A stretch of DNA of 64,000 bases, from positions 166,174 through 230,173 of the forward strand of contig CAWBVG010000034.1 of NCBI GenBank assembly GCA_963792175.1, given 5' to 3'. Shown piece after piece: positions 47,107-55,221 of this stretch. Positions within the stretch are counted from its first letter, which is position 1; the number at the start of each line of letters is the position of its first letter. Under the pieces are notes generated by a model that saw only the letters and a program-made list of their open reading frames with translations, was not told where the DNA came from and did not search any database. The DNA is from CAWBVG01 sp963792175 (GTDB taxonomy: Bacteria; Acidobacteriota; Vicinamibacteria; Vicinamibacterales; CAVVIG01). The translations under genes were made by a program, and so were the position numbers.

Positions 47107-47908
47107 ATGCCCAGCCTGTCGGCGGTTGACCGTGTCGGTGTCCGTGTCCTCGGACTGTTCGAGTTCGTCGGTGCTTTGGCCGCCTTCGGCGCCCGCGCGG
47201 GCGTCGAAGCGTTCCGCCCGCCCTACGAGCCCCGCGAAATCGCGCGTCATGTCTATCAGTTTGGCGCGCGATCCACGCCGCTGATTCTCACGGCGGGCCT
47301 CGCGATCGGCGTCGTCCTGTCGATGCACACGCGCGCGTCGCTCGAGCGGTTCGGCGCGGAAGCGCTGATCCCGGCGGGCCTCGCCATCGCCCTGATTCGC
47401 GAAACCGGCCCTCTCACTGCGGGGCTTCTCGTATCGGGACGCGTGGGTGCTGGGATCGGCGCTGAGCTTGGCGCGATGCGAGTCACGGAACAAATCGACG
47501 CGCTCGAGGCGAACGCGGTCGATGCCTTCAAGTACCTCGCTGTGACCCGGATCATCGCGCTGATGATCGTCATGCCGCTGCTGACGCTGATGATGGACTT
47601 CTCGGGGATCTGTCGGCGGCTACCTGGCGGAGGTTGCCGTGTCGGGGATGTCCTGGCGCCTCTACTTCGAGCGCGCGTTCACCTATATCTGGTACTCGGA
47701 TCTCATTCCGGCGACGTTCAAGACGATCGTCTTCGGCTACCTGATCGCGGTCGCCGGGAGCTATCTCGGGTTCACGACCAGTCGCGGCACTGAGGGCGTC
47801 GGTGAGGCGTCCACGCGCAGCGTCGTGATGGGGTCGATGCTCATCATCCTGAGTGACGTGGTCCTGGTGAAGATCATCTTTTTCTTTTATCCGCCGGTGT
47901 CGGGATGA
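47107..47908 (+). CDS. mlaE: MlaE-type ABC transporter permease (frameshifted)
   Basis: About 267 residues. MlaE/YrbE features: LAIALIRETGPLTAGLLVSG, VGAGIGAELGAMRVTEQIDA and LEANAVDAFKYLAVTRIIAL. One +1 break near 47612; skipping one base restores DFSGIVGGYLAEVAV. The C-terminal helix is GSMLIILSDVVLVKIIFFFY. It is the membrane subunit of a phospholipid/lipid transporter between inner and outer membranes. Stop overlaps the ATG of the ATPase gene (ATGA). Order permease-ATPase-MCE protein is typical. Confidence 0.88.
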
Positions 47909-48651
47909 CGAAGCCCCAGGCGGCGGTGCGCTTCGATCGGGTGTCGAAGCGCTTCGGGTCGCTCGCGGTGCTGGACGAGGTGTCGTTCGACATCCCGAAG
48001 GGCACCGCCTTCTGCCTGTTGGGAAGAAGCGGCACCGGCAAAAGCGTGACGCTGCGACACATCATCGGTCTGGTGCAGCCGGATAGCGGGCAGGTGTTCG
48101 TCGAAGACCGTGAGATCACCGCACTGGGTGCGCGCGAGCTCGGAGAGGTCCGCAAGCACATGGGGTTTCTGTTTCAGAACGCGGCGCTCTTCGACTCGAT
48201 GTCGGTGGGTGAGAACGTCGCCTTTCCGATGCGACGTCATACCAGGTTGTCCGACGCAGAGATCCGAGAGCGCGCCGGACGCAAACTGGCCGACGTGGGC
48301 CTCGAAGCCGACTACGACAAGATGCCCGGCAACCTCTCCGGCGGCATGAAGAAGCGCGCGGGGCTCGCACGGGCAATGGCGCTCGATCCGTCGATTCTTC
48401 TTGTCGATGAACCGAGCGCCGGACTGGATCCGATCACGGCGAAGGAAATCGACGATCTGCTGGTGGACACCAAGCGGGGCGGCACCACGCTGGTTGTCGT
48501 GACCCACAATATTCCGAGCGCGCGCGTGATTGGCGACGATTTCGCCGTGCTGCACGAAGGCCGCCTGCTCGTGCACGGGACACTCGAGGAGTTGGACACG
48601 AGCCAGGAGCCGCTCGTGCAGGCCTTCATGCGGTCGCAGGGAGGCGGATAA
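47905..48651 (+). CDS. mlaF: MlaF-type ABC transporter ATP-binding protein
   Basis: 248 residues, intact. Walker A LLGRSGTGKSVT, Q-loop FLFQNAALFDSMSVGENVAF, signature LSGGMKKRAGLARAMAL and Walker B ILLVDEPSAGLD, then the switch His in VVVTHN. GMKKR and GLDPITAKEID are typical of the Mla/Ttg2 branch. It energises lipid movement by the MlaE and MlaD proteins encoded on either side, with a 4-base overlap upstream and immediate adjacency downstream. Confidence 0.95.
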   Translation: MTKPQAAVRFDRVSKRFGSLAVLDEVSFDIPKGTAFCLLGRSGTGKSVTLRHIIGLVQPDSGQVFVEDREITALGARELGEVRKHMGFLFQNAALFDSMSVGENVAFPMRRHTRLSDAEIRERAGRKLADVGLEADYDKMPGNLSGGMKKRAGLARAMALDPSILLVDEPSAGLDPITAKEIDDLLVDTKRGGTTLVVVTHNIPSARVIGDDFAVLHEGRLLVHGTLEELDTSQEPLVQAFMRSQGGG

Positions 48652-50026
48652 ATGGCGACACCAGCTCGCTTGGTCGGCATCGGCGTGTTCGTCCTGACCG
48701 GCCTGTGCCTCTTCACCGTCAGCCTGTTCATGATCGGCGACCGCCAGATGGCCTTCGCGAAGAAGTTCACGATCTATACGGAGTTCAAGAAGATTACCGG
48801 CCTGCAGCCCGGGGGGATCGTCCGAGTGTCGGGCGCCAAAGCCGGCGCGATCAAGACGATCGTGCCGCCGAAGACGCCGGGTGGCAAGTTCCGCGTCGAG
48901 CTCGAGGTGTCCGAAGAACTGCACCCGCTCGTGCGCCTGGACTCACTCGCGTCCATCGAAACCGAGGGACTGGTCGGCGGCAGCTATCTCGGCGTCGGGA
49001 GTGGCACTGACGCGTCTCCCACGGCGGCGCCTGGCGCGACGATTCGGTAGCAAGGAGCCGTTCGAGATCGCCGATCTCATGCAGCAGATGGGCGACGCGG
49101 TGAAGAAAGTCAACGACGCGATTGACGAGATGAAAGACGATGTCGAGCGCGCCGTCGTTTCGGGCGCCAACACCATCGACAGCGCGAACGCTCTTCTGAC
49201 CGCCGTCAGCGGCGACGTGAAGGCGATGGCATCGAACGGCGAACGGCTCTCCGCCGATGCGGCATTGATTACCGAGGCGATCCGCAAAGGCGACGGGACC
49301 ATCGGCAAGCTCCTGAACGACGACGAACTGTATCGCCGGGCGACGAACGTCGCGGCGCATGCCGAAGAGATTGCCACGAGCGCACGGCAGGTCGTCGAAC
49401 AAGCCAAGGACACCCTCGTGGGTTTTCAGTCGAAAGACGGCCCAGTCGAAGGCATGGCCTTCACCCTGAAGCAGACGATGGACGACGCACGCAAGGCGAT
49501 GTCGGGGTTCGCGGAGAACATGGACGCGCTCAAGCACAACATCCTGCTGCGCGGCTTCTTCAAGGACCGCGGCTTCTTCAACCTGGCCGACATCTCGCCA
49601 GCCGCGTACCGGCAAGGCGCTTTGACGCGCGACGGCTCCAGGCGTGCTGTGCGTGTCTGGCTGAAGACCGCCGTGTTGTTCGAGCCGGCTCCCGACGATC
49701 CGACGACCGAGCGCCTGACCGATGACGGCAAGGCGCGTCTCGACTCGGCGATTGGCTCGTATCTGGAGCAGTTGACCACCGGCGTGTTGGTGGTCGAGGG
49801 CTACGCGCAACGCGGACCCAGCGACAACCAGTACCTGCGTTCACGCATCAAGGCCTCGCTCGTGCGCGACTACCTCCTCGCCAAGTTTTCACTCACACCT
49901 CAAACGACTGGAGTCATGCCACTCGGGCGTGACTCGGCCGGCAGCCCGAATGGCGAGGTGTGGGACGGCGTCGCACTCGCGATTTTCGAAGACCACAATG
50001 CCGCGAAGGAACGAGGACGAAAATGA
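48652..50026 (+). CDS. mlaD: MlaD/MCE domain protein with long C-terminal extension (frameshifted)
   Basis: About 457 residues. One N-terminal transmembrane helix (LVGIGVFVLTGLCLFTVSLF) anchors an MCE domain (FKKITGLQPGGIVRVSGAKA, SIETEGLVGGSYLGVGSG). A +1 break lies near 49048 (TIR then SKEPFEIADLMQ). The remainder is a long helical/coiled region (QQMGDAVKKVNDAIDEMKDD) ending in a compact C-terminal domain with LDSAIGSYLEQLTTGVLVVE. It binds and passes lipids in the periplasm. The extension is longer than in E. coli MlaD and resembles tunnel-forming MCE proteins. Confidence 0.85.
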
Positions 50027-50438
50027 CTGCGCTCTCACGCTGGCGATGACAACTCTTCGATTCGAAGAGACAGATGTTCGAGCACGCCGTCGAGCCGCCA
50101 TCTCGACGGGTTCCGCAGACGTAATCACGGCCGTTCATCGCTTCAAAGCGTCACGCCATTCGCTGGCTCGTTTACGGAATGCGGTGACGACTGACCATCG
50201 TCTGCGCGCTCAGATACAGGATCAAGTGATTCAATTCATGACTGTCCGCGCGCGCTCAGTACAGGCACACGCGGCATCCGCCTTGCGCTGTCACACAGCA
50301 TGGGGTCGTTATGAGCAACTGATTCACCGTAATGCTCATGGTCCTCGGAATCGCCGCCTCAGGACGTGCGTTTGCGAAGACTTCGCCCGGCAGTGCACGA
50401 ACTGAAGGGATACGGGGGCCGCAGAGTGTGGTCCGACG
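50027..50438 (+). other. Stretch without a confident gene
   Basis: About 410 bases follow the mlaD gene. An ORF from ATG 50046 to 50405 (119 residues, Arg/His-rich, opening MTTLRFEETDVRARRRAAIS) is open but has no ribosome site, no recognisable domain and an unusual composition. I regard it as doubtful. No hairpin or repeat stands out. Confidence 0.3.
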
Positions 50439-51114
50439 ATGATTATCGCAGCCCTTTTTTTGGCCGTGCTTTCCGTCGAGGCGCCGGTGTTCCCCGACCG
50501 CATGTGCGAGAACCTCCCCGAGGTGGGGCCGGAGGTGAAGGCTCGGGTTGCCCAGGTCGCCCCGGAGCTCGCCCAGGTTAGCGTCCGGGAGCTCTCTGAG
50601 AAGACGGCCCTCGGCATCTTCGCTCGCGCGGCGGCGGCGGGCTGGGGCAGTGTTGACCTCCTGACCAACAGCGTGTTCCGGGAGCCGTGCACCTTCTATT
50701 TCTCAGGAGAGGCGCTTCGCGCTGTGGACGCGGCCTTCGAGCTGGACCTCGTGACCGTGATCCGGGGACAGGACAAGAGGCGGCAGAATTTCGAAATGAC
50801 CGCGCTCCTCGCCGGCCGCGGCAAGCTCGTCGTCTTGTACGACCGCGATCGAGATCGTCTACCGGAACGAGAGGCTATCCCGCGACTTCAGGCTCGCCTC
50901 GAGGGTCGTATTCGAAACGCCGACAGCAGGTGTGCTCGACAATGTCGAGGGGCTCTGCGCAAAGGTCCAGCTGTTGCGATGCGTGCGGATCCGCTCGCTC
51001 GTGAAGGTCGGCAAGACGCTTAAGGTACAGGCCGAAACCTTCACCTCCGAAACGCCCCTGACGCCTATCCAGGCTCGGGCCGGTCCGGTAGGTACTACAG
51101 GACGGCGGCGTTGA
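50439..51114 (+). CDS. Secreted hypothetical protein (frameshifted)
   Basis: About 225 residues. The N terminus is signal-like (MIIAALFLAVLSVEAPVFPD). The body has SVRELSEKTALGIFARAAAA and REPCTFYFSGEALRAVDAAF. Near 50840 a +1 shift carries the frame from VVLYDRDR to EIVYRNERLSRDFRLASRVV and on to LCAKVQLLRCVRIRSLVKVG, ending GTTGRRR. Continuity of a beta-rich pattern across the break supports one gene. No known family. Confidence 0.5.
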
Positions 51115-51245
51115 GTGGCGCAGACGAGAGGGTTCGGCTAACCAGGTCTCACTGGTGTCTGGGCCGAAGGGCGATCGTCGTGACGTCTCGTTCTGAACAT
51201 CGCAGTCCATCGCGAGCCATGTAGACTCAGTGGCGGAGTTTCCTT

Positions 51246-51546
51246 GTGCCCTATACCAACAAATCTCTCGCCTGCCTGTGGCTCATCATCCTCGGATTGT
51301 TTGCCGTAACCGCGTCCGATGTGGTCGCGCGCTCCTGGCTGCCCCTGCTCCTGCTGGTCGGCCTGGCAGCGCCGACGCTTATTCTTAGGAGTAACGAGCC
51401 CGTCGCCGTGATCGCGAGATCGCGCAGCCGTCCGAGAATCGGCGCCGACGCGCGTGCTCGGTCACGCGTTCGATCCTCGCGCGATCGACCTCGCTCGGTG
51501 GGAGAACGAAGGCGGCGCCGCCAGGCGGTCCCGTCAGGTCAAGTAG
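51246..51546 (+). CDS. Small two-helix membrane protein (frameshifted)
   Basis: About 100 residues with GTG start. Two hydrophobic helices (LACLWLIILGLFAVTASDVV and SWLPLLLLVGLAAPTLIL) are followed by a cytosolic basic tail. After a +1 break near 51475 the tail reads DPRAIDLARWENEGGAARRS and ends RQVK. The restored end is more protein-like than the Arg-rich reading in the other frame. No family recognised. Confidence 0.5.
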
Positions 51547-51570
51547 CCCGTTGTCGACTGCGTGCGAGAG

Positions 51571-51586
51571 TGTTCAATCTCGCACA
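51571..51586 (+). promoter_or_regulatory. Candidate operator, island motif (site 7, weaker)
   Basis: TGTTCAATCTCGCACA, 81 bases upstream of the second cold-shock gene. One mismatch from TGTGC in the left half. Confidence 0.35.
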
Positions 51587-51619
51587 TGGTGTTTCCAGGG
51601 CCCTCGGTATAGTTAGGAC

Positions 51620-52006
51620 GTATCGAACAGACGGGAACTTCAGACACCAGTAACCTATGGACACGATATGACATCGATGAATGGCACCATCAAGCGGCTC
51701 GTGAGCGATAAGGGCTTCGGTTTCATCCTCGCCGGTGACGGCACGGAGTACTTCTTCCACAATTCCGCCTGCCAGCAAACTGCGTTCGACGATCTCCGAG
51801 AAGGGCAGTCGGTCACGTTCGATATGGGGCAGGGCCCGAAAGGGCCGAGGGGCGAGAACGTCCGACTCGTTTGAACCCTTTGAGATTCAGGCCCAGGGAC
51901 TACGTCTACCAGATGATAATGGTCCCCAACATCCGCTGACCGTCGTGCGCGATCGGCACGTGTGGATTGACGCGGATCGTCGTTAGCTCAATGCGGAAAG
52001 CGGGTG
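51620..52006. repeat. 387-bp direct repeat, copy 2 (cold-shock gene plus flanks)
   Basis: Second copy of the block at 37621-38007. Coding and non-coding parts have diverged to a similar degree. The far end breaks off within the last codons of the small minus-strand gene found next to copy 1 (37990-38169), which is otherwise absent here. Confidence 0.85.
51668..51874 (+). CDS. Cold-shock domain protein, copy 2
   Basis: 68 residues, differing from the copy at 37670 at three positions (SDKGFGFI and AGDGTEYFFH). Both RNA-binding motifs are intact. It shares the same upstream leader and start context. Two nearly identical genes with the same leader suggest either recent duplication or dosage selection under stress. 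Confidence 0.95.
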   Translation: MTSMNGTIKRLVSDKGFGFILAGDGTEYFFHNSACQQTAFDDLREGQSVTFDMGQGPKGPRGENVRLV

Positions 52007-52013
52007 TCCGGCT

Positions 52014-52634
52014 TCAGACCGGCGGATGTCGATGCATGGCCCACCCAAGCATGAGCAGGCCACTCGCCGCGATCCAGCTTCCGAACACCCGTACCGCGAT
52101 CCGGCTCCACGGCCGGCGCAGTTGAACCACATACGCCATGACGAGCGCGGTGAGGGCGAAGAGCACCGCTGCAAGGCCAAGCAGGGCCGGGGCGCTTACA
52201 TCGGGCTGGCCCATGCTGGCTCCGTTCACGAATCCGTGAACAAGCCCCAGTGATACCGTCAGCGCGGTGAGCGACGCCAAGGACACATGCGCGTCCGCTG
52301 CGACCAGGGTCCCTAGCAGCAGGAAGGACGCGACGGCCGCTGCGGTGCCACTGCCATGACCCACCAGGTTGCCGGCCAGCCCTCCCACAAGCCATGCCGC
52401 CGGAAGGCCAAACAACGCCACGCGTCCGTAACGCGGTCCGCGTAGTCCGGCGAGCAGGGCGAGGGCCAACGCCGGCACGAGATCTTCAGGGCTGAGCAGC
52501 AGATGCACAGCGCCGTCGTAGATCGGGCCGAGGCCGGTCGAGTTCAGATGCGCTTCCAGAGCTGTCGGCCACAGCGCGATCCAGAGCGCAATCGCCGCAG
52601 CCAGCGCGGCGGTGGGTCTAACGTCTAGCGGCAT
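52014..52634 (-). CDS. HupE/UreJ family membrane protein
   Basis: 206 residues with about six helices: a signal-like start (TAALAAAIALWIALWPTALE), then AHLNSTGLGPIYDGAVHLLL, typical of HupE/UreJ proteins in which His and Asp near the mature N terminus may bind metal. A later LGLVHGFVNGASM has the family His in the loop. A possible nickel or cobalt permease or chaperone. It follows 1 base after a chimeric ORF that carries a HupE C-terminal fragment (52636-53034), so the locus has been rearranged. Confidence 0.78.
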   Translation of the reverse strand: MPLDVRPTAALAAAIALWIALWPTALEAHLNSTGLGPIYDGAVHLLLSPEDLVPALALALLAGLRGPRYGRVALFGLPAAWLVGGLAGNLVGHGSGTAAAVASFLLLGTLVAADAHVSLASLTALTVSLGLVHGFVNGASMGQPDVSAPALLGLAAVLFALTALVMAYVVQLRRPWSRIAVRVFGSWIAASGLLMLGWAMHRHPPV

Positions 52635-52635
52635 G

Positions 52636-53034
52636 TCAGTGAAACGCTCTCCACATGAAGAAGGCTCCGGTCAACGCGACTGCACCCCCCGCCATTCGCA
52701 GCACCGTCTGACCCCAGAGCCAGCGATGAATCGAGCCGATGGAGATCCCGGCGGCGTGCAGACAGCCGGTCGCTATTACGAATCCCATGCTGTACAGGAG
52801 ACCGTTCTGCCGGGGGCAACTCAGCGCCATGGTATGGATGTGGGTTTCGCGGAAGTACGCCTCGCGATCGGGGTTCGGCTGCGTCTGTGCACGGGCCTGG
52901 CTTGCGACCGCGCCACTCCTCCCGACCGACGTTTGCTCAGGCGGTTGCGGTTGCGCGGGCTTCGTGCAGGAAACCGACTCGCACACACCAGCCATCGCGA
53001 CCAACACCGTGGTGATGCATCCTCTGCGCTTCAT
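52636..53034 (-). pseudogene. Chimeric remnant: DUF3604 lipoprotein N terminus joined to HupE/UreJ C terminus
   Basis: 133 residues. The first half is a lipoprotein-like start (MKRRGCITTVLVAMAGVCES) leading to NPDREAYFRETHIHT, which resembles the beginning of DUF3604 proteins (NPDREAYFGETHxHT). Immediately after, the sequence becomes LLYSMGFVIATGCLHAAGIS and GGAVALTGAFFMWRAF, matching the last two helices of HupE/UreJ proteins. Neither half is complete. The likely origin is a deletion that joined two genes. It may still be translated, but no function is expected. Confidence 0.55.
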
Positions 53035-53220
53035 GGGACTCTTCTCAGATCTTTCTGATTCTGATCTGCCCGACGCACTGACCTCCCGAAGGGTCGTCAG
53101 CGACAGACCAATGTTTGAAGTGCGTCCTCGCGGCGCGCGTGTTCCCCGAAAAGATCCAGCGCTCTGGCCTCGAGGTCTGGAGAGACACTCAGCCGCGCTG
53201 CAAGTCTGCGTCCACTTGCC

Positions 53221-53313
53221 GATCCGACCAATTGATGTCTCCGATCCCGACCAATTGATGTCTCCGATCCCGACCGATTGATGTCGCCGATCCCGAGCAA
53301 ATTGATATCGCGA
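53221..53313. repeat. Four-copy tandem repeat of about 23 bp
   Basis: The unit GATCCCGACCAATTGATGTC plus TCC repeats four times with slight change (22, 23, 23 and about 23 bases). The AATTGATGTC core is kept. It lies in a gene-free stretch (53035-53427), about 500 bases before the tRNA-Thr gene. Confidence 0.8.
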
Positions 53314-53427
53314 TCACCATATGTGGTCAGGACACCGAACGGCGAATGCGCAGGGGCATGACAAGTATCTGGAGCCATCCTTGTGGCCATCGGCGGCGAT
53401 CTGGACGCAAGCAACAGGGGAACGCTG

Positions 53428-53616
53428 ATGAACAAGTCGTTGAGCGGTGCCTTACACGAACTGCAGATGCTGGTGGGTCACGAACATCACAACGATGCAC
53501 ACTACAGGAATGGTCGCGTGAACTCACTGGCCGAATCGATGCGGCAAGCGCGAGCGCGAGAGCGACGTGTGGACCGACTCGCACGTCACGACGAAGAACA
53601 AGTCCAGGCGGCTTGA
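53428..53616 (+). CDS. Small charged hypothetical protein
   Basis: 62 residues: MNKSLSGALHELQMLVGHEH followed by a His/Arg-rich helical part. CAGGGGAACG precedes the ATG. No motif recognised, so support is only the ribosome site and a balanced composition. The 190 bases between it and the tRNA hold nothing clear. Confidence 0.35.
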   Translation: MNKSLSGALHELQMLVGHEHHNDAHYRNGRVNSLAESMRQARARERRVDRLARHDEEQVQAA

Positions 53617-53810
53617 AAAATGAGTGTGAGCCCCCACCAATTGTCAGCCATTCGTCAGCCAAGTGCGCCTTGGGCGCTGGCGATTCTTGAGACCTTCCAA
53701 GTGGGTGATCCGTTGAGGCACTAAGCGCCGCCGGTTCTGTGACCCCGGTGTGACCCCATGGATCATCGACACATCGTCTTCGGCTTATCGAACAGGATTT
53801 CGAAGGATTT

Positions 53811-53886
53811 TGGAGCCGGCGACCAGACTTGAACTGGTGACCTGCTGATTACGAATCAGCTGCTCTACCAACTGAGCTACGCCGGC
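53811..53886 (-). tRNA. tRNA-Thr (anticodon CGU)
   Basis: The minus strand reads GCCGGCGTAGCTCAGTTGGT and folds as a cloverleaf. The acceptor stem is GCCGGC/GCCGGC, the D loop AGCTCAGTTGGTAGAGC, the anticodon stem-loop CTGATTCGTAATCAG with CGT, and the T loop GGTTCAAGTC-like (AGTTCAAGT). Discriminator U and encoded CCA follow. Its 3' end faces the accessory region 33.7-53.8 kb; tRNA 3' ends are common integration sites. Confidence 0.95.
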
Positions 53887-53915
53887 CAGGCAGGAACGAT
53901 TATTCTAGCACGGCC

Positions 53916-54333
53916 ATGGTGGCCACCCATCGACGCGAGATCTCCACGCGAGGGCAGGGCGACGCGCACGACATCACGGAGCTGGTGAGCGCCGCGGTCG
54001 CCGATACGCCCTGCGCCGCGGGAATCGCCACCGTCTTCGTCGTCGGATCGACGGCGACGGTGACCACGATCGAGTTCGAGCCGGGCGCGGTCGCCGACTT
54101 GAATCGCCTGCTGGAAGAGATCGCGCCGCGCGATGACGAGTATCGTCATCACCTGCGATGGGGCGACGACAACGGTTCGAGCCACACGCGCGCGGCGCTT
54201 GCTCGGACCGTCGCTGACGGTGCCGTTCGCGGACCGCAAGCTGCTGCTCGGCACCTGGCAGCAGATCATGCTGCTGGAACTGGACACACGTCCGCGCAAA
54301 CGCGAAATCGTGATTCAGGTGATCGGCGAATAG
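53916..54333 (+). CDS. yjbQ: YjbQ/UPF0047 family protein (frameshifted)
   Basis: About 138 residues. The family sequence is clear: ISTRGQGDAHDITELVSAAV, GIATVFVVGSTATVTTIEFE, and EYRHHLRWGDDNGSSHTRAA. After a +1 break near 54195 it continues LLGPSLTVPFADRKLLLGTW, QQIMLLELDTRPRKREIVIQ and ends VIGE. The conserved His and Asp cluster (HHLRWGDDNGSSH) is the putative active site. E. coli YjbQ has weak thiamine phosphate synthase activity. It is the first gene outside the tRNA-bounded region. Confidence 0.88.
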
Positions 54334-54340
54334 TGAGGCC

Positions 54341-54372
54341 GAGCAGCTAGCCCCTCGCCTCAGCCCCGACTA
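54341..54372. repeat. Degenerate GGGGCTA-type array at the cupin gene end
   Basis: On the minus strand the cupin stop TAG (54370-54372) is followed by TCGGGGCTGAGGCGAGGGGC and TAGC. Two G4 runs remain; a worn version of the 54759-54811 array. Confidence 0.5.
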
Positions 54373-54735
54373 GCGTTGGAAGTAATTGTCCGTCTTGTTC
54401 ACCCAGTCCTGACGCACGGGAGAGAAGACGTCGATCGCCAGCGTATCCTCGATGGCCTCTGCGGCATGCGGGACGTGTGGAGCGATCTGCAGGACCTCGC
54501 CGCCGCGCACGACGACATCGCGACCACCCTCGAACACGAACTTCAGCGCCCCGCTGATGATGTAGCTCACCTGTTCGTTCTCGTGCGAATGCTGCGGCAC
54601 CACGCCGCCGCGCTTGATCTCGAACCGCGCGACGGTCACGCGCTCGGCGGTGATGAACTGCCGCGAAATCGTCGGGTTGATCTGTTCCGCCGGAATGTCG
54701 TCCCAGCGATGAAGTGTCACAACATCTGAAGCCAC
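54370..54735 (-). CDS. Cupin domain protein
   Basis: 121 residues, intact. The cupin metal motif is complete: GGVVPQHSHENEQVSYIISG (two His and a Glu) and a second His in APHVPHAAEA. It is a small beta-barrel protein, probably a metal-dependent enzyme or binding protein of unknown substrate. The stop TAG begins a G-rich array. A second cupin lies just upstream on the same strand. Confidence 0.88.
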   Translation of the reverse strand: MASDVVTLHRWDDIPAEQINPTISRQFITAERVTVARFEIKRGGVVPQHSHENEQVSYIISGALKFVFEGGRDVVVRGGEVLQIAPHVPHAAEAIEDTLAIDVFSPVRQDWVNKTDNYFQR

Positions 54736-54758
54736 ATGTCACCTCTTAGTCTCTGAAC

Positions 54759-54811
54759 AGCTAGCCCCTAGCCCCGACAGCGAGCCCCTAGCCCCCAGCC
54801 CCGACAGAGTT
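54759..54811. repeat. GGGGCTA heptamer array between two cupin genes
   Basis: On the minus strand it reads GGGGCTGGGGGCTAGGGGCT, then more units with spacing CTCGCTGTC. It supplies the stop codon of the upstream cupin (54788). Five runs of four or more G fit a quadruplex pattern on the sense strand. Confidence 0.65.
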
Positions 54812-55192
54812 CTTATAGTCTTCCTCCGACACCGGTTCGAGCCACTTCGTCGTCGCGTTCACGTTGACTGCGATGTGCGCGCCGGTTCCGCCCGGCGCGG
54901 CGCCATGCCAGTGCTTTTCGCCGGGATGAATCACGACGGCGTCACCGGCTGTGACCTCGCGCGCTGGGTCGCCCCATGTCTGCACGCGCACTCGACCGTC
55001 GACGATGAACAGCCACTGCGGCCCGGTGTGCGTGTGCCAGTTGGTGCGGCCGCCACTCTCGAATTCGACGCGATACACGTGCACCGGCACGCCGAGATCA
55101 TCGGACGCGAGACGTTTGGTCCGTGCCGAACCGGTGAACGAATTGGCGTCAGCTGGTGCGAACGGAGCTGCATCGCCGCGAAAGATCTGCAT
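54788..55192 (-). CDS. Cupin domain protein (carboxymuconolactone/quercetinase-like)
   Basis: 134 residues. Metal motif: GGRTNWHTHTGPQWLFIVDG (His-x-His plus Gln where Glu is usual) and a second His cluster in IHPGEKHWHGAAPG. ATG 55192 (MQIFRGDAAPFAPADANSFT) is chosen because homology begins there; the frame is open further upstream. WHTHTGPQWLFIVDG resembles small cupins near sulfite or aromatic-degradation genes. It lies 30 bases after the cytochrome c gene and is likely in the same operon as soxC-like and cytochrome genes. The last residues (SVGAGG) come from a repeat array. Confidence 0.82.
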   Translation of the reverse strand: MQIFRGDAAPFAPADANSFTGSARTKRLASDDLGVPVHVYRVEFESGGRTNWHTHTGPQWLFIVDGRVRVQTWGDPAREVTAGDAVVIHPGEKHWHGAAPGGTGAHIAVNVNATTKWLEPVSEEDYKNSVGAGG

Positions 55193-55221
55193 GGCTAACA
55201 GGCCCGGACTATCAGGCCGGA

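Noticed and set aside
50046..50405. 119-residue ORF after mlaD
   Set aside because: No ribosome site, no domain, odd Arg/His composition; kept only as a note in the gene-free stretch.
37374..51586. Sigma54 (-24/-12) promoters as explanation for the TGTGC-N6-GSACA motif
   Set aside because: The invariant GG at -24 is missing and orientation relative to genes varies; the palindromic symmetry fits an operator better.
53640..53890. Duplicated attachment site at the left end of the putative island
   Set aside because: I could not find a second copy of the tRNA-Thr 3' sequence near 33.7 kb, and no integrase gene is visible.
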